Positions 36,274 to 47,112 are shown, counted from the first letter of the stretch. The stretch is 64,000 nt of DNA from DATMNR01 sp963702765 (GCA_963702765.1 CAVPEB010000047.1:1-64000); one strand, 5' to 3'. Notes: a model not told the origin generated them from the letters alone. Made by a program: numbers and translations.

Positions 36274-38658
36274 ATGAGTATACAGCCAGATCGTGTTGAT
36301 AAGTACGAGTTGCAGCAAAGTCTGGGAAAGAATAGCCTATCTGAGGCGTGGAAAGCTTTTGATAATCAGGCACGTCGTTATGTTGCTATCAAGTTATATC
36401 ATGCTCAACTAAAGGCTGATCCCGATTTTGTGTCTCGTTTCCAGCAAGAAGCACAGATGATTGTATCGTTGCGCCACCCCAATATTGTGCCGTGTTATGA
36501 TTTCTCAATTACTCAATTTCCTGAAACGGAGAGCGCAACTGCTTACTTAGTGATGGAGTATCTCGAGGGTGGCACGCTGGCAGACTACAATCGTAATGCT
36601 TCTCAGACAGGGAAGTTATTGTCTATTCCTGCAATCGTTCACCTGTTCAACTCGATTGGGATGGCTATTGATTTTGCCCACCGTCAACACGTGATCCATG
36701 GTAATCTCAAGCCAACAAACATTTTGCTAGACAAACAGAATACCGCGGATAGCCCGATTGGTGAACCTATGGTCTCTGATTTCAATACGGCCAAACTGAT
36801 GGGACCTACAGGCAGTAATGCTGGAGCCTTATGGAATAGTTCACCGTTCTATGTTTCACCAGAGCAAGTGATGGGCGCTCCTGCGAATGAACTGAGCGAT
36901 ATTTACTCTCTTGGCATTATGCTGTATGAGATATGTACTGGCACAGTGCCATTCCTGGGTAATAGCGCGGAATCAATCATGATGCAGCAGGTAAATACCG
37001 TACCAGCTTCTCCATCTTTGATCAATCCGAAACTGCCTCCCGCTCTGTCGACAATTGTCATGCGCTGTATTGCAAAAGACCCGAAGGCGCGTTTCCCGTC
37101 TGTTCTAGCACTGATCTCAGCGCTGACCAATGTTGAAGGGCAAAGTCCTGTCAACGTGTCTCATCCTGAAAATGTAGGGCAATCTTCTGGCTCGTTTGCT
37201 ACTCAGGAAAGAGATATGCCCACGGTTATTAGCGCGAAGATGTCACCACTTCCCGCGGGTCTCGTTGCTTCGGGGCCTATGTATGCGTCGAATGCACAGA
37301 TGGGAGGTATTTCGCAGCCATATTCGTCGACTCAGTGGGCCGATAAATCGACAGTGGGTGTAATACACCAATCCCCACCGGTAAATACACCTGTAGGGAT
37401 ATCTATGCCACCCTCTACGGCTCCTTCCTCAAAAAAGCCCAGAGGGCGAGGCCTTTTGATTGCCATGATAGTGATATTGATTGTGGCTCTCATTGGCTCA
37501 GCCCTGGGTGCATATCTGACCTTTTTCTCGAAAGGGACTGTTACTACAACTCCTCCGATTATAGGCCATGCCTACTTTGTCAGTAGTGGTCTGCTAAATG
37601 CAAGCAGTAGTGAGGGTATTAGTACTGTGGGTATAACTGACCAGGTTCAGGTCAATCTACAGAATATTCCTCCCCCCCCATCAGGAACGGCTTATTATGC
37701 CTGGTTGTTAAGCGATAAAACATTGAACTTGCAACCGATTCTGCTGGGGCCGTTAGCGGCTAATAATAGCCTGTTTTATAACGGTAATGATACACAGCAT
37801 TTAGACTTGCTTGCCACCTATAGTCGCTTTCTTATCACAGAGGAAGATAAAAGCGTACAACCCTCTGGTCCTTCGCTGGATCCTAGCAAATGGGTCTATT
37901 ATGCTGAGTTCTCTCAAATACCCAATCCAGCGGATCCGGAACACTTTAGCCTGTACGATCATATTCGACACCTGCTTGCCGAAGATCCTAAAGTCAAGAG
38001 CGTAGGTAAATTGACTGGAGGCTTAGATACCTGGCTCTATAGAAATACACAAAAGATTTTGGAATGGGCTGGCAGTGCCAGGGATCAATCAAATTACCCG
38101 AGCACAGGTAGTTATGCATTAATACATCGCCAACTCGTACGTATCCTGGACTATCTTGATGGGGTAGGGTATGTCCAACGAGATTTGCAAAGCCATGGCC
38201 AGGTCGTCAATGCTAATCAGGTTATCGACTCTAATTTTTCTAAATTTTCTGTGATTGGCTTACTGACACTGTATCAGACAGAATCCCCACCGGGCTATAT
38301 AAAACATATCGGTGCCATTCATCTGCATGAGATAACTATACTTCCTCAGTCCTCTGCTACGCAGAAAGCGCTGGCAATTCAGATCAATCAGTCATTAGAT
38401 CAAGTAAATCTGTGGTTACAGACTATTCATGACGATGTAGTGCAACTCTTACCGATGACTAGCACACAGTTGTTTGCAAACAATGGCCTGTCTAAGCTGG
38501 ACGAAATAGCAACGCTTGCCAACTATGCATTTGCAGGAAAGGTTGACCAGCATGATCAAGTGACGGATGGTGTTGTTCAGATTAACTACAATATCCAGCG
38601 TCTGGCAACGTTTAACATTAGAGCGTGTACGGCAAGTGATCCCTGCGCAATAGCATGA
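36274..38658 (+). CDS. receptor-like Ser/Thr pseudokinase
   Basis: A 794-residue membrane protein. The kinase-like domain (10-275) keeps VAIK (Lys) and APE-like SPEQ, but the catalytic loop is VIHGNLKPTN, where HRD would be normal (Asp lost), DFG is DFN, and the Gly-rich loop is LGKNSLSEAW. It is likely catalytically dead. A Pro/Ser linker contains an in-frame piece of the R1 repeat (37338-37370, STQWADKSTVGV). One membrane helix (LLIAMIVILIVALIGSALGA) precedes an extracellular domain shared with the next two genes (GTAYYAWLLSDK, FLITEED, KWVYYAEF). It may act as an allosteric partner of the active kinases next to it. Confidence 0.85.
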   Translation: MSIQPDRVDKYELQQSLGKNSLSEAWKAFDNQARRYVAIKLYHAQLKADPDFVSRFQQEAQMIVSLRHPNIVPCYDFSITQFPETESATAYLVMEYLEGGTLADYNRNASQTGKLLSIPAIVHLFNSIGMAIDFAHRQHVIHGNLKPTNILLDKQNTADSPIGEPMVSDFNTAKLMGPTGSNAGALWNSSPFYVSPEQVMGAPANELSDIYSLGIMLYEICTGTVPFLGNSAESIMMQQVNTVPASPSLINPKLPPALSTIVMRCIAKDPKARFPSVLALISALTNVEGQSPVNVSHPENVGQSSGSFATQERDMPTVISAKMSPLPAGLVASGPMYASNAQMGGISQPYSSTQWADKSTVGVIHQSPPVNTPVGISMPPSTAPSSKKPRGRGLLIAMIVILIVALIGSALGAYLTFFSKGTVTTTPPIIGHAYFVSSGLLNASSSEGISTVGITDQVQVNLQNIPPPPSGTAYYAWLLSDKTLNLQPILLGPLAANNSLFYNGNDTQHLDLLATYSRFLITEEDKSVQPSGPSLDPSKWVYYAEFSQIPNPADPEHFSLYDHIRHLLAEDPKVKSVGKLTGGLDTWLYRNTQKILEWAGSARDQSNYPSTGSYALIHRQLVRILDYLDGVGYVQRDLQSHGQVVNANQVIDSNFSKFSVIGLLTLYQTESPPGYIKHIGAIHLHEITILPQSSATQKALAIQINQSLDQVNLWLQTIHDDVVQLLPMTSTQLFANNGLSKLDEIATLANYAFAGKVDQHDQVTDGVVQINYNIQRLATFNIRACTASDPCAIA

Positions 38659-38901
38659 ACATTTGGGGCCACAGAGGCTGAGATCCTTCGCTGGCGCTCA
38701 GGATGACACTGGTGAGGCGATAGAGTGCCTTGACAGTGATAGCACAGGGCAACGAGATTCTTCGCTGCGGCTCAGAATGACAAGAGTAAGGTCAGGATGA
38801 CAAAAGGGGTACGGGGTGACAAGGATGAGCACGGGATGACAAAAAACATTTAGGGTGATAAGCAGATGGGCAGAAGACACTAGTTTGAATTGGAGACGAC
38901 T
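38659..38901. repeat. R2 repeats between kinase genes
   Basis: Several degenerate units GAGATTCTTCGCTG...CAGGATGACAA (38676-38860), the same family as at 20008 and 51889. Confidence 0.65.
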
Positions 38902-41392
38902 ATGAGCATGGAACCGATGAAGCGTCTTGGGAAATATGAGCTACGGGAACGGCTGGGGCAAGGGGGTATGGCAGAGGTATGGAAGGCGTTCGATACTCAA
39001 TTAAAGCGATATGTGGCAATCAAAATACTTCATCCGAAGTTGTTGGAAGATCCGAATTTCGTTACTCGTTTCGAACTTGAAGCGCAGCTCATAGCTTCTT
39101 TGCATCATCCTAACATTGTACAAATTCATGATTTCCAGGTATCGCGATCTCCGGAGTCAGATAGAACTTTTGCCTATATGGTAATGGCTTATGTTGAGGG
39201 TGGGACGCTGGCAAATTACATCAGGCAAACGTCTGCACAAGGAAAAATCCCGTCTCCTGCTGAAATTGTCAATCTCTTTACATCGATAAGCCTTGCTATT
39301 GACTACGCTCATGGTCTGGGCATGGTCCACCGTGATATTAAGCCAGCGAATATCTTGCTGGACAAGAACAATACAGCACGCAATGTGATGGGTGAGCCTA
39401 TTCTGACTGACTTTGGGCTTGCCAAATTGTTGGGAGTATCGGCGAGTACCTTCACTGCAAACCAGCTTGGCACACCTCTCTATACATCGCCTGAGCAGGC
39501 TCGGGGCTATGCAGGTAATGAACGGAGCGATTTGTACTCTCTGGGCGTCATTCTGTATGAAATGGTAACAGGTGTGCAGCCATTCCGTGGCACGACTCCG
39601 ATCGAAGTGCTTTCGCAGCACCTCAATGCTACTCCAACTTCTCCTGTGCTGCTCAATCCGAACATTCCACCAGCGTTAACGATGGTTATCGTCACTGCAC
39701 TGGCTAAAGATCCAAATGCACGTTTTGCCAGCGCGGCTACGATGACGGCAGCTATCGCGGAGTCGCTCAAAGTGCCTGTTCCTGAAGCTCTAGGCCAGCC
39801 ATCATATCCACGGGATTTTCAAAATATGCCAACCTATATTGGCGCACCTATATCTCAAGGAGGAATGAACCTGACGCCCTCCTCCTCGTCTCCCTCTCTG
39901 GCGTTCTCATCTCCAGCTTCGTTGCCTTCTACAAGCAATCCTGGAGCCATCGCTCCAGTTTATTCAACGCCTCAACTTTCGACACCAGGTTCCTCCTCGT
40001 GGCAATCAGGTTCAATCTCGATGTCAGGCGGCCCTACGGAACTTGCACCTGCACAACATGTGCCTAATGCGAACGCGGTAGGGGTTGGAGGGTCTTCTGC
40101 TCCAGCAACTCCACTGGTGACAACACCACCAACGGCGCCTATGCCTCCCTCATCTTCACATAAGAGACAATGGAAGTGGTGGTATACTGTTTTGATAGCA
40201 GTGGTGATGGTGGCTCTCATTGGTTCAAGCCTGAGCGCTTTTCTTGTTCTGCACAATAAGTCGAATCAGCAGGCTGCTGTGGTCGCTGGTGGACAAGCTT
40301 TCTTTCTGAGTAGTGGGCAAATTGATCCTCACACTTCTCAGGGTATTGCTGATCAATTAGAAATTGATCTCCACAATGTTCCTAATCCCCAGGCGGGTAA
40401 GAGTTACTATGCCTGGCTACTAGCTGATAGACACCCAACCGCGGAAAAGGATTTACTGCAGCCGCCGCCACTGTTTACGCTTCCATTGTTGCTTGGGAAA
40501 AAATCAACTGTCAACAACGGGAATGTCAGTTTCTTTTACCCAGGCACCACGCAGCACGACGATTTGTTTGCACTTTCCAGCCGTCTCCTTATTACTGAAG
40601 AGGATACAAATGGGACTCCTCGTGGTCCTGCCGCAAATCGCAGTGCCTGGCTTTACTATGCTGAGATACCTCAAACACCGTATGGACCTCTTCATTTGAG
40701 CGCGCTTGATCACATCCGGCATCTTTTCTACAAAGAAACTGTGGTGGATGTACTGGGATTGTCGGGTGGATTGGACAACTGGCTGTCCAAAAATACAGAA
40801 AAGGTTATGGAATGGTCCATCAGCGCGCGAGATGATTACCATGCCCAGGCTTCAGATATAAATTCAACAGTCATACATAACCTGTTCGTGAGCATGCTGG
40901 ATTACCTGGATGGAGCGCCTAATGTGCATATTGATGTGCCAGGAGGACTAGTGGTTGCTGACCCAACAATTTCTCAAGTCGCGTTGCTTACTGTAGACCC
41001 AGCAGTACAAGGGAAAGACCTGGTTCATAATCCTCCTGGCTATCTCGATCATATCCAACTTCATCTACAAGGTGTGGTTGACGCTCCTGATGCGACGCCG
41101 CAAATGCGGGCACTTGCTAGCAAGATCATTCATGAACTGCATAATGCGAAAGTGTGGTTAACAAAAGGTGCGAGCAGATGCGCAGCAGCTCGTCAAAATG
41201 GATGCGGTTCAACTTTCACAACCATCGACACAGGTCATGCTCGACGATATGTTGAAGAATGCTACCTATGCCTATATAGGTCAGCTCGATCCTTCGAGCA
41301 ACCAGGTAGTGCCTGGAGTCTTACAGGTTCACTACGATATACAGAAATTAGCGGCATTCGCTATTACACCTACGCTACCCCAGAATATCTGA
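38902..41392 (+). pseudogene. receptor Ser/Thr kinase with a C-terminal frameshift
   Basis: A PknB-type kinase with intact catalytic elements: LGQGGMAEVWKAF, VAIKILH, MVHRDIKPANILL, LTDFGLAKLL, TSPEQARGY. One TM helix (about residues 425-447, VLIAVVMVALIGSSLSAFLV) leads into the extracellular domain with GKSYYAWLLADR, LLITEED and AWLYYAEIPQT. Near 41166, in AAAAGG, the frame slips. The natural end is in the other frame: ADAQQLVKMDAVQL...YAYIGQLDPS, matching the C-terminus of the first kinase. In the original frame about 80 foreign residues follow. ATG 38902 after GGAG is the likely start. Only the extracellular tip is affected. Confidence 0.85.
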
Positions 41393-41401
41393 GGAGAATC
41401 G

Positions 41402-43070
41402 ATGAGTAAGGAGCTAGAACGGCTCGATAAATACGAATTGCTAGAGCGCCTGGGACAGGGAGGGATGGGAGAGGTTTGGAAAGCACGTGATACCCAATTA
41501 CGACGTAATGTGGCAATTAAGTTCCTGCACGCTAATCTACAGAGTGACCCTGATTTTGTCACGCACTTCATGCGCGAGGCTCAATTTGTTGCATCCCTCC
41601 ATCATCCGAATATTGTGCAAATCCACGATTTTCAACTTACAGATGAGCGAGGATCAGGTACCGCGGCATATATGGTGATGGATTATATCGAGGGTGGCAC
41701 GCTGGCAGGATTTATAAGCGGGACCTCGCGCAAAGGACAGCTTCCCAGGGGCCATAGATGTCGTGTATCTTTTTACCTATGTAAGTCTTGCACTAGACTA
41801 CGCGCATAGACAAGGGATGATACACCGTGATATCAAACCCGCAAATATACTGCTCGATAAGCGCATTGCAACAGCAAGACCGATGGGTGAGCCGATCCTG
41901 ACAGACTTCGGTATTGCGAAATTGCAGGGAGGAAGCTCTTCAACTGTTACTCATACCGGGGTTGGCACGCCTCTGTATATCTCACCAGAACAGGCGCAGG
42001 ATCATGTTGTTGATGAGCGTTCTGATCTCTATTCACTCGGTATTATCCTGTATGAAGTAATGACGGGCATTACGCCGTTTCGTGGTGAGAATCCGCTTGC
42101 TATTATGATGCAGCATGTTCACGAGACGCCTCCTCCACCAGCACTCATTAATCCGAACATATCTCCAGAGCTTTCGGGAGTGATTTTACGAAGTATTGCC
42201 AAAGATCCAAATATGCGTTTCCAAACTGCCTCTGCAATGACAATAGCGCTCGCGCAGGCTTTCAAAGTAGCAGTTCCTGCAAGTTTGAGTAAACCTGAGA
42301 TTGTGAACGCGCAACCTGAATACAATCCTCTCCAACCAACTAAATCTCCTATATCAGGCTTGACGCCATATCCACCTACCCTTGCAGCTGCAACAATTTT
42401 GCCTTTTACACCAACTGAAGCAGCAGGTTATCCATATTCAGGAACGCCGTCTAACTCACCAGCGCCTCTTACTGCTGCAGAGGAAGATCGCCGATTGCAA
42501 CCACAGCTCATATCGCCATTGCCACCGGCGCAGCCACGACGATCGCGTAAGGGTTTGTATTTCATCCTGATTACATGTGTACTATTGTTACTGGTTGCCG
42601 TTGGTACGTTTTTTGTGTATTCACAACGTTTCCCAAATAATACTTCCACGACACCTACTGCGACAAGTGGCTCTGTGGGACACATTACCTTTATTCATGA
42701 TCCTAACGCCCCTAAAAATACGTACAATCAACTACAGATCATGCTCAACAATCTCCCTGCCCCGCCTGCTGGTAAAAGCTATTATGCCTGGTTAGTAAGT
42801 TCCAATAATGAAAGCATCTTCCCGCTAGATTGGGAATTGCAACTCTCGAATGGTGCTGTGAATTATCTTACTCCGGTGGATACAAATCATTCTGATCTGT
42901 ATCCCAAGTACACTCAGTTTCTCGTTACTTTAGAAGATACTGGCGCACCAAACGCTATTCCTGACCCAGTTGCACGCCTCTATTATGCCATTCTCTCACC
43001 CACATCTTCACCGTCTCCAACTTTTGAAGTCAAGCCGTGTCCAACAAGTGGGACGAATCCTTGCATTTAG
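41402..43070 (+). pseudogene. receptor Ser/Thr kinase split by a frameshift in the kinase domain
   Basis: The third tandem kinase, nine bases after the previous gene. N-part: LERLGQGGMGEVWKARD and VAIKFLH. A slip near 41745, within CTTCCCAGGGGCC, puts VVYLFTYVSLALDYAHRQG, MIHRDIKPANILL, LTDFGIAKLQ and the rest into another frame (from about 41750). A TM helix (FILITCVLLLLVAVGTFFVY) and a shorter extracellular domain with GKSYYAWLVSSN and ARLYYAILSPT follow. All catalytic residues exist if the frame is restored. It may be a sequencing indel, as the rest is well kept. Confidence 0.85.
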
Positions 43071-43081
43071 GGCGCTTTATA

Positions 43082-43858
43082 TCAGACGCAGGAATTGGCG
43101 TTGTTGGACCATTCCAGTTGGACGGTGTAGTTGCCTACTTGTTTTGTTTTCCAGGCGCAGATGTCGCCGATTTCACCGTTGTTCTGATCGTACCATCCTT
43201 GCCCTGGAATTGGGTCAGTGATGGCTTCGGACAGTTCATGGGAACTGGTGGATGTGAGTGCGTCAAATGCAGCCAGGCTGCCGGTACAACCTTGACAGTC
43301 GGGATAGGGCATTACAGCATAAAAGATTTGTCCGTTAATGTTGTCGTGATAGCCACAGAACGCCTGACAGGAACTTGATCCGCCCTGTGTGACAGTAACA
43401 CCGCTGGGTAGATACACAAAATACAGCGTATTTGCACTGGGCTGTGGAAGGGTGTTGTTGGCAATTCCATTATTCAACAGTTGCTGGATGTCGCTGTCTG
43501 CAACTGTTGAACCTGGTTCTGGTGTAGTAATGGTCGTGGTGCCGATGCGGCTGCCATGCCCAATGGTCTGTCCGGAAGTGCTGTACTCTGCAAGCTGATC
43601 CATGAGAGAACTTGTCAGGATATAGTCGAAGAAGCCATTTAAGTTCGTTGCCATATCGCTTGCCGGGGATTGCTGCCAGGCGGATCCCCAAAAGATAGTA
43701 TAGACCTGTACAGCGGTTAGCAACGGGCCGTTGTTGTAGACGAGCTGTGCAGGGGCGGCCGCAGCCAAAGCCCTTTCTTCTTCGGGCTTATGGAGTGGAA
43801 CTATAATGATAGGGCTACTCTGTGATTTCGAATTGAGGAATGGAAAAATTTTAGACAA
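43082..43858 (-). CDS. Exordium/PHI-1-like protein
   Basis: A 258-residue protein resembling the plant phosphate-induced PHI-1/Exordium family. It has YNNGPLLTAVQVYTIFWGSA (the YHxGPVLxxxxVYxIWYG block), TLYFVYLPSGVTV, QAFCGYHDNINGQIFYAVMP with paired Cys, and SSHELSEAITDPIPGQGW...GEIGDICAW, a HELSE-type possible metal site. No classical signal peptide is clear, though the hydrophobic stretch 15-35 is moderate. Bacterial members are secreted and uncharacterised. It converges with the kinase cluster and diverges from the sulfoquinovose synthase gene. Confidence 0.75.
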   Translation of the reverse strand: MSKIFPFLNSKSQSSPIIIVPLHKPEEERALAAAAPAQLVYNNGPLLTAVQVYTIFWGSAWQQSPASDMATNLNGFFDYILTSSLMDQLAEYSTSGQTIGHGSRIGTTTITTPEPGSTVADSDIQQLLNNGIANNTLPQPSANTLYFVYLPSGVTVTQGGSSSCQAFCGYHDNINGQIFYAVMPYPDCQGCTGSLAAFDALTSTSSHELSEAITDPIPGQGWYDQNNGEIGDICAWKTKQVGNYTVQLEWSNNANSCV

Positions 43859-43932
43859 TACTTCAATCTCCTTTTTTCGTCAGGTTCTTTCCGATATTTT
43901 AACACACTTGATGTTATCAATTGATTAGAATT

Positions 43933-43977
43933 TTCTCATCTTCTTCCAATGAAATTTCAATGATAAAAAGGTATACT
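43933..43977 (+). promoter_or_regulatory. Pho-box-like triple direct repeat with -10 box, upstream of sqdB
   Basis: Three 7-mers at 11-base period: TTCTCAT (43933), TTCCAAT (43944), TTTCAAT (43955). They are followed ten bases later by TATACT (43972-43977). The same arrangement recurs at 47655 and 49494. The layout matches OmpR/PhoB-family activator sites that replace the -35 element. Confidence 0.75.
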
Positions 43978-44103
43978 CAAAGGCATTAGAGAGATATTCG
44001 TATTCCTATTATTAATAGGTTAAGCATAGTGCAATACTATAGAAACAACCAACCTTAAGCAAGGGAGAATAAGGACTACAACGTCTTTGCTGCAGGAGGA
44101 TCT

Positions 44104-45285
44104 ATGCGCATTCTCATATTGGGTGGTGATGGATATCTTGGATGGCCTCAATCACTTTACCTATCTAGCAAAGGGCATGATGTCGCTATCTATGATAATT
44201 TTATGCACAGGCATTTCGATCTTGAATGTGGCTTTCATAGTTTGATTCCTATCTACAGCCTGCAGGAACGTATCGCAGCCTGGAAAGAAGTTTCCGGGCG
44301 GCAGATCCAGCTATGCATTGGTGATACGATGGACTATGAAGCACTTGCGTCAGTATTTCAAGTATTTCAACCTGAGGCTGTTGTACACTTTGCCGAGCAA
44401 CGCTCAGCGCCATATTCTATGATTGATCGCAAGCACGCTGTATTCACACAGGCAAACAATGTTATTGGAACCCTCAATGTACTCTACGCTATGAAAGAAT
44501 TTGCACCTGACTGTCATCTCGTCAAGCTGGGTACCATGGGTGAATATGGCACACCAAACATTGATATTGAAGAAGGTTTTATTGAAGTCCATCACAAGGG
44601 CCGTTCTGACATTTTACCTTTCCCAAAGCAGCCAGGATCTTTCTACCATCTGACTAAAGTGCATGACAGCCACAACATTATGTTCTGCTGCAAAATCTGG
44701 GGGTTGCGTGCCACAGACTTGAATCAGGGTATTGTGTATGGCGTTGAGACCGATGAGACTACACTAGATCCGCGCCTGGCAACCCGTTTCGACTACGACC
44801 AGATCTATGGAACAGCCCTCAACCGCTTTTGTGTGCAGGCTACAGTCCAGTATCCACTTACTCTATATGGCAATGGTCAGCAAATTCGTGGGTACATCAA
44901 TTTGAGAGATACTATCAGGTGTATAGAACTGTCAATTGCATCTCCGCCACAAGTAGGTGAGTATCGAGTATTCAACCAGTTCACGGAGCAGTTTTCACTT
45001 ATTGAACTGGCAGAAACAGTTGTCGAGCAGAGCAAGCAGTTCGGCCTGGAGGCTCAGATTAAACACCTTCCAAACCCTCGCGTTGAAGCGGAGCAACACT
45101 ATTATAATGCTGAGCATACCAAACTCATTGAACTCGGCCTCGAGCCGCATCTCTTAAACGGGTCTGTGCTAGAATCACTCATGGAACATATCATAAAAAA
45201 TCATGGGAAAATTGATAGAAGCCTGATCATGCCTACAATAAACTGGCGCGCGATGAAAAACGAGGTTTCCCGTACAGATTACTAA
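44104..45285 (+). CDS. sqdB: UDP-sulfoquinovose synthase
   Basis: An SDR-type enzyme of 393 residues that makes UDP-sulfoquinovose from UDP-glucose and sulfite, the head group donor for the sulfolipid SQDG. NAD-binding GGDGYLGWP is at the N-terminus. SQD1-specific blocks are HFAEQRSAPYSMID, KLGTMGEYGTPNIDIEEG (the TMGEYG substrate site), FYHLTKVHDSHNI (Tyr-x3-Lys) and LNQGIVYGVETDET. RBS AGGAGG is optimal. A Pho-box-like promoter lies 127 bases upstream. No sqdX-type transferase is adjacent, but the convergent GT28 gene could provide lipid glycosylation. Confidence 0.93.
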   Translation: MRILILGGDGYLGWPQSLYLSSKGHDVAIYDNFMHRHFDLECGFHSLIPIYSLQERIAAWKEVSGRQIQLCIGDTMDYEALASVFQVFQPEAVVHFAEQRSAPYSMIDRKHAVFTQANNVIGTLNVLYAMKEFAPDCHLVKLGTMGEYGTPNIDIEEGFIEVHHKGRSDILPFPKQPGSFYHLTKVHDSHNIMFCCKIWGLRATDLNQGIVYGVETDETTLDPRLATRFDYDQIYGTALNRFCVQATVQYPLTLYGNGQQIRGYINLRDTIRCIELSIASPPQVGEYRVFNQFTEQFSLIELAETVVEQSKQFGLEAQIKHLPNPRVEAEQHYYNAEHTKLIELGLEPHLLNGSVLESLMEHIIKNHGKIDRSLIMPTINWRAMKNEVSRTDY

Positions 45286-45297
45286 CACTCGATCTTT

Positions 45298-46401
45298 TTA
45301 TGAAGAAAGTAGTTGATCAATAAGCGGGACAATGTGTTGATTTGCCTGCAAATTCCAGGCTTTGAAAGCGCAGATGCTGCGCTCTTTTTCCGTAATCAAA
45401 CCTGGGTTGCTTGTTATACTAGCAAAAACCTCTTTCTGGGCACTTGTTTCCAGGCAAACCCAGCCCAAATTGTGCCGCTTAATGAATTGAAGGTTGGGAG
45501 TTTCCTGGCCTGGAATGCACGCTGTCGCGATAAACGGTTTCTCTAGCATGAACGATTCGGAGATAAAGCTAGCTCCGGCCTTGCCAGCTATCACATCTGC
45601 GGAAGCCATATATGGAGCGATTGTCTCAGTAAAGGGTAGCACACGTACTTTTTTGATACCCACATAACGTGATGCCATGGTCTCATTATTGCCGACTGCA
45701 AGGATTATTTGCACCGGCATATCCATATGCAATAAAGTCTTGATAGTTCTATCGATTCCCGCTGAGCCTTTTGCACCACCCTGGAGAAAGATGGTAAAGA
45801 TCGCAGGATCAAAACCCAGGATAGCGAGCGTTTTCTCTTTTACATTGACAGGGACATTTAAAAATTGGTGACGTACCGGTCTCCCTGTAAGGTGTAAGCG
45901 ATCCCTGGTGATACCCTTTTTCAAGGCCTGAACAAAGATTTCACTTGTTGGGGCAAGATAGGCATCAGCGTGCTTCTCAATAAACCAGGTCATGTGCAAT
46001 CGTCCCAGATCTGTAAGTTGAAATACAAGAGGCACGCGTTTTCGGCTCCTCTCATTTGCACGAGCAACCGCATATGATAAGAGTGCATGTGTTGTTATCA
46101 TAAGTTGAGGCTGGATGTGCTGTATGGCGTTGAGTATGCGCCCATTGTCAAGCAGTGTAACCACTTGTTGCATGCAGAATGAGCCTAATGTATTGTCCGT
46201 GAGAGTGAATTGCCATTCTAACAGCTTCACAAAATGCCGGCTGGCTGAGGTATAACGACGATCAACAGCCTCAGACTGTGGATTCACAATAGCAACATTG
46301 TAGTGTGAGTCAAGCATTCCCTTCAGTGATTGCGCAAGATTGAGATGTCCACCACCCGTATGGGTAGTAAGAATCAAAATGATGGGTTTCGATACTGTCA
46401 T
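45298..46401 (-). CDS. GT28/MGDG-synthase-like glycosyltransferase
   Basis: A 367-residue glycosyltransferase of the GT-B fold related to MurG, MGDG synthase and diacylglycerol glucosyltransferases. The N-terminal TTHTGGGHLNLAQSL is the lipid-acceptor glycine loop. Then come VFQLTDLGRLHMTWF, YLAPTSEIF, LTGRPVRHQFLN and the UDP-sugar donor region IFLQGGAKGSAG and ASADVIAGKAGASFISESFM, with LEKPFIATACIPGQETPN. It probably transfers a sugar to a membrane lipid. It is convergent with sqdB (12 bp apart), so it may be part of one glycolipid pathway. It lies 12 bases after DedA, in a minus-strand operon. Confidence 0.85.
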   Translation of the reverse strand: MTVSKPIILILTTHTGGGHLNLAQSLKGMLDSHYNVAIVNPQSEAVDRRYTSASRHFVKLLEWQFTLTDNTLGSFCMQQVVTLLDNGRILNAIQHIQPQLMITTHALLSYAVARANERSRKRVPLVFQLTDLGRLHMTWFIEKHADAYLAPTSEIFVQALKKGITRDRLHLTGRPVRHQFLNVPVNVKEKTLAILGFDPAIFTIFLQGGAKGSAGIDRTIKTLLHMDMPVQIILAVGNNETMASRYVGIKKVRVLPFTETIAPYMASADVIAGKAGASFISESFMLEKPFIATACIPGQETPNLQFIKRHNLGWVCLETSAQKEVFASITSNPGLITEKERSICAFKAWNLQANQHIVPLIDQLLSS

Positions 46402-46413
46402 TGTTATGCTCTC

Positions 46414-47112
46414 TTATTCGGGGATGGGCAATGGGCTAGTATCATGTTCAACAACACTCATCGTTGGTTGGAGACTGATATTCTCCTCAACTTTAAGTGC
46501 GATAGAGGCCCTCCTCTGGCGTATTTTTCGCACCATGAGAACGGAAAGCAGAATAGTTGCAAGGAAAGCAAGAAAAAGGCCTGAAAAGGCTCCAAGAATA
46601 CCAGCCACTTCCTCCCAGCTTTCAGCGAAGATATAACCGAGGCTCAGAGGAATGGCTGCTCCTAGTATCTGACCACAAACATCCCAGAGCAAAAAGTTTC
46701 GAAACGGGTACTGCTCAATTCCTGCCAGAAAGTTTATCGGACCACCAAGAGCGACGATAAAAAATCGAGAGATAAAGATGGCCCATGCTGTTTTGCTTCT
46801 GAAGTACGCGCGCCCTCGCGCCAATGCAGTTGGCGAGATAAATTGAAAACGTTTCTGTCTCTCAAACCAACTCAGCAGAGGAGTTCCTACCCAACGGCCA
46901 ATGAAATAGCCAATATTGTCACCCAGCACTGCAGCGCTTACGGCGACAGGAAGCAGGATGAAGATATTGAAATCGCCAAAGGCGACGAAGGCTCCTGCAG
47001 CATAAAGGAGCAAATTACCGGAAATGGGTGCACCAATAGCAGCAACGAAAACGATCAACCAGAGAGCCGGATAGCCATATTGTTGTAGAGCACTGATAAA
47101 GAATGTGTTCAA
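46414..47112 (-). CDS. DedA-family membrane protein
   Basis: A 232-residue DedA/SNARE-associated protein with about five hydrophobic segments. Family features are IGAPISGNLLLYAAGAFVAF, VLGDNIGYFIGRWVGTPLL, FFIVALGGPINFLAGI and DVCGQILGAAIPLSLGYIF. DedA proteins act as phospholipid flippases/transporters, for example undecaprenyl phosphate or phosphatidylethanolamine recycling. That fits with the neighbouring glycolipid glycosyltransferase. TTG 47112 overlaps the previous stop (TTGA). Confidence 0.85.
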   Translation of the reverse strand: MNTFFISALQQYGYPALWLIVFVAAIGAPISGNLLLYAAGAFVAFGDFNIFILLPVAVSAAVLGDNIGYFIGRWVGTPLLSWFERQKRFQFISPTALARGRAYFRSKTAWAIFISRFFIVALGGPINFLAGIEQYPFRNFLLWDVCGQILGAAIPLSLGYIFAESWEEVAGILGAFSGLFLAFLATILLSVLMVRKIRQRRASIALKVEENISLQPTMSVVEHDTSPLPIPE

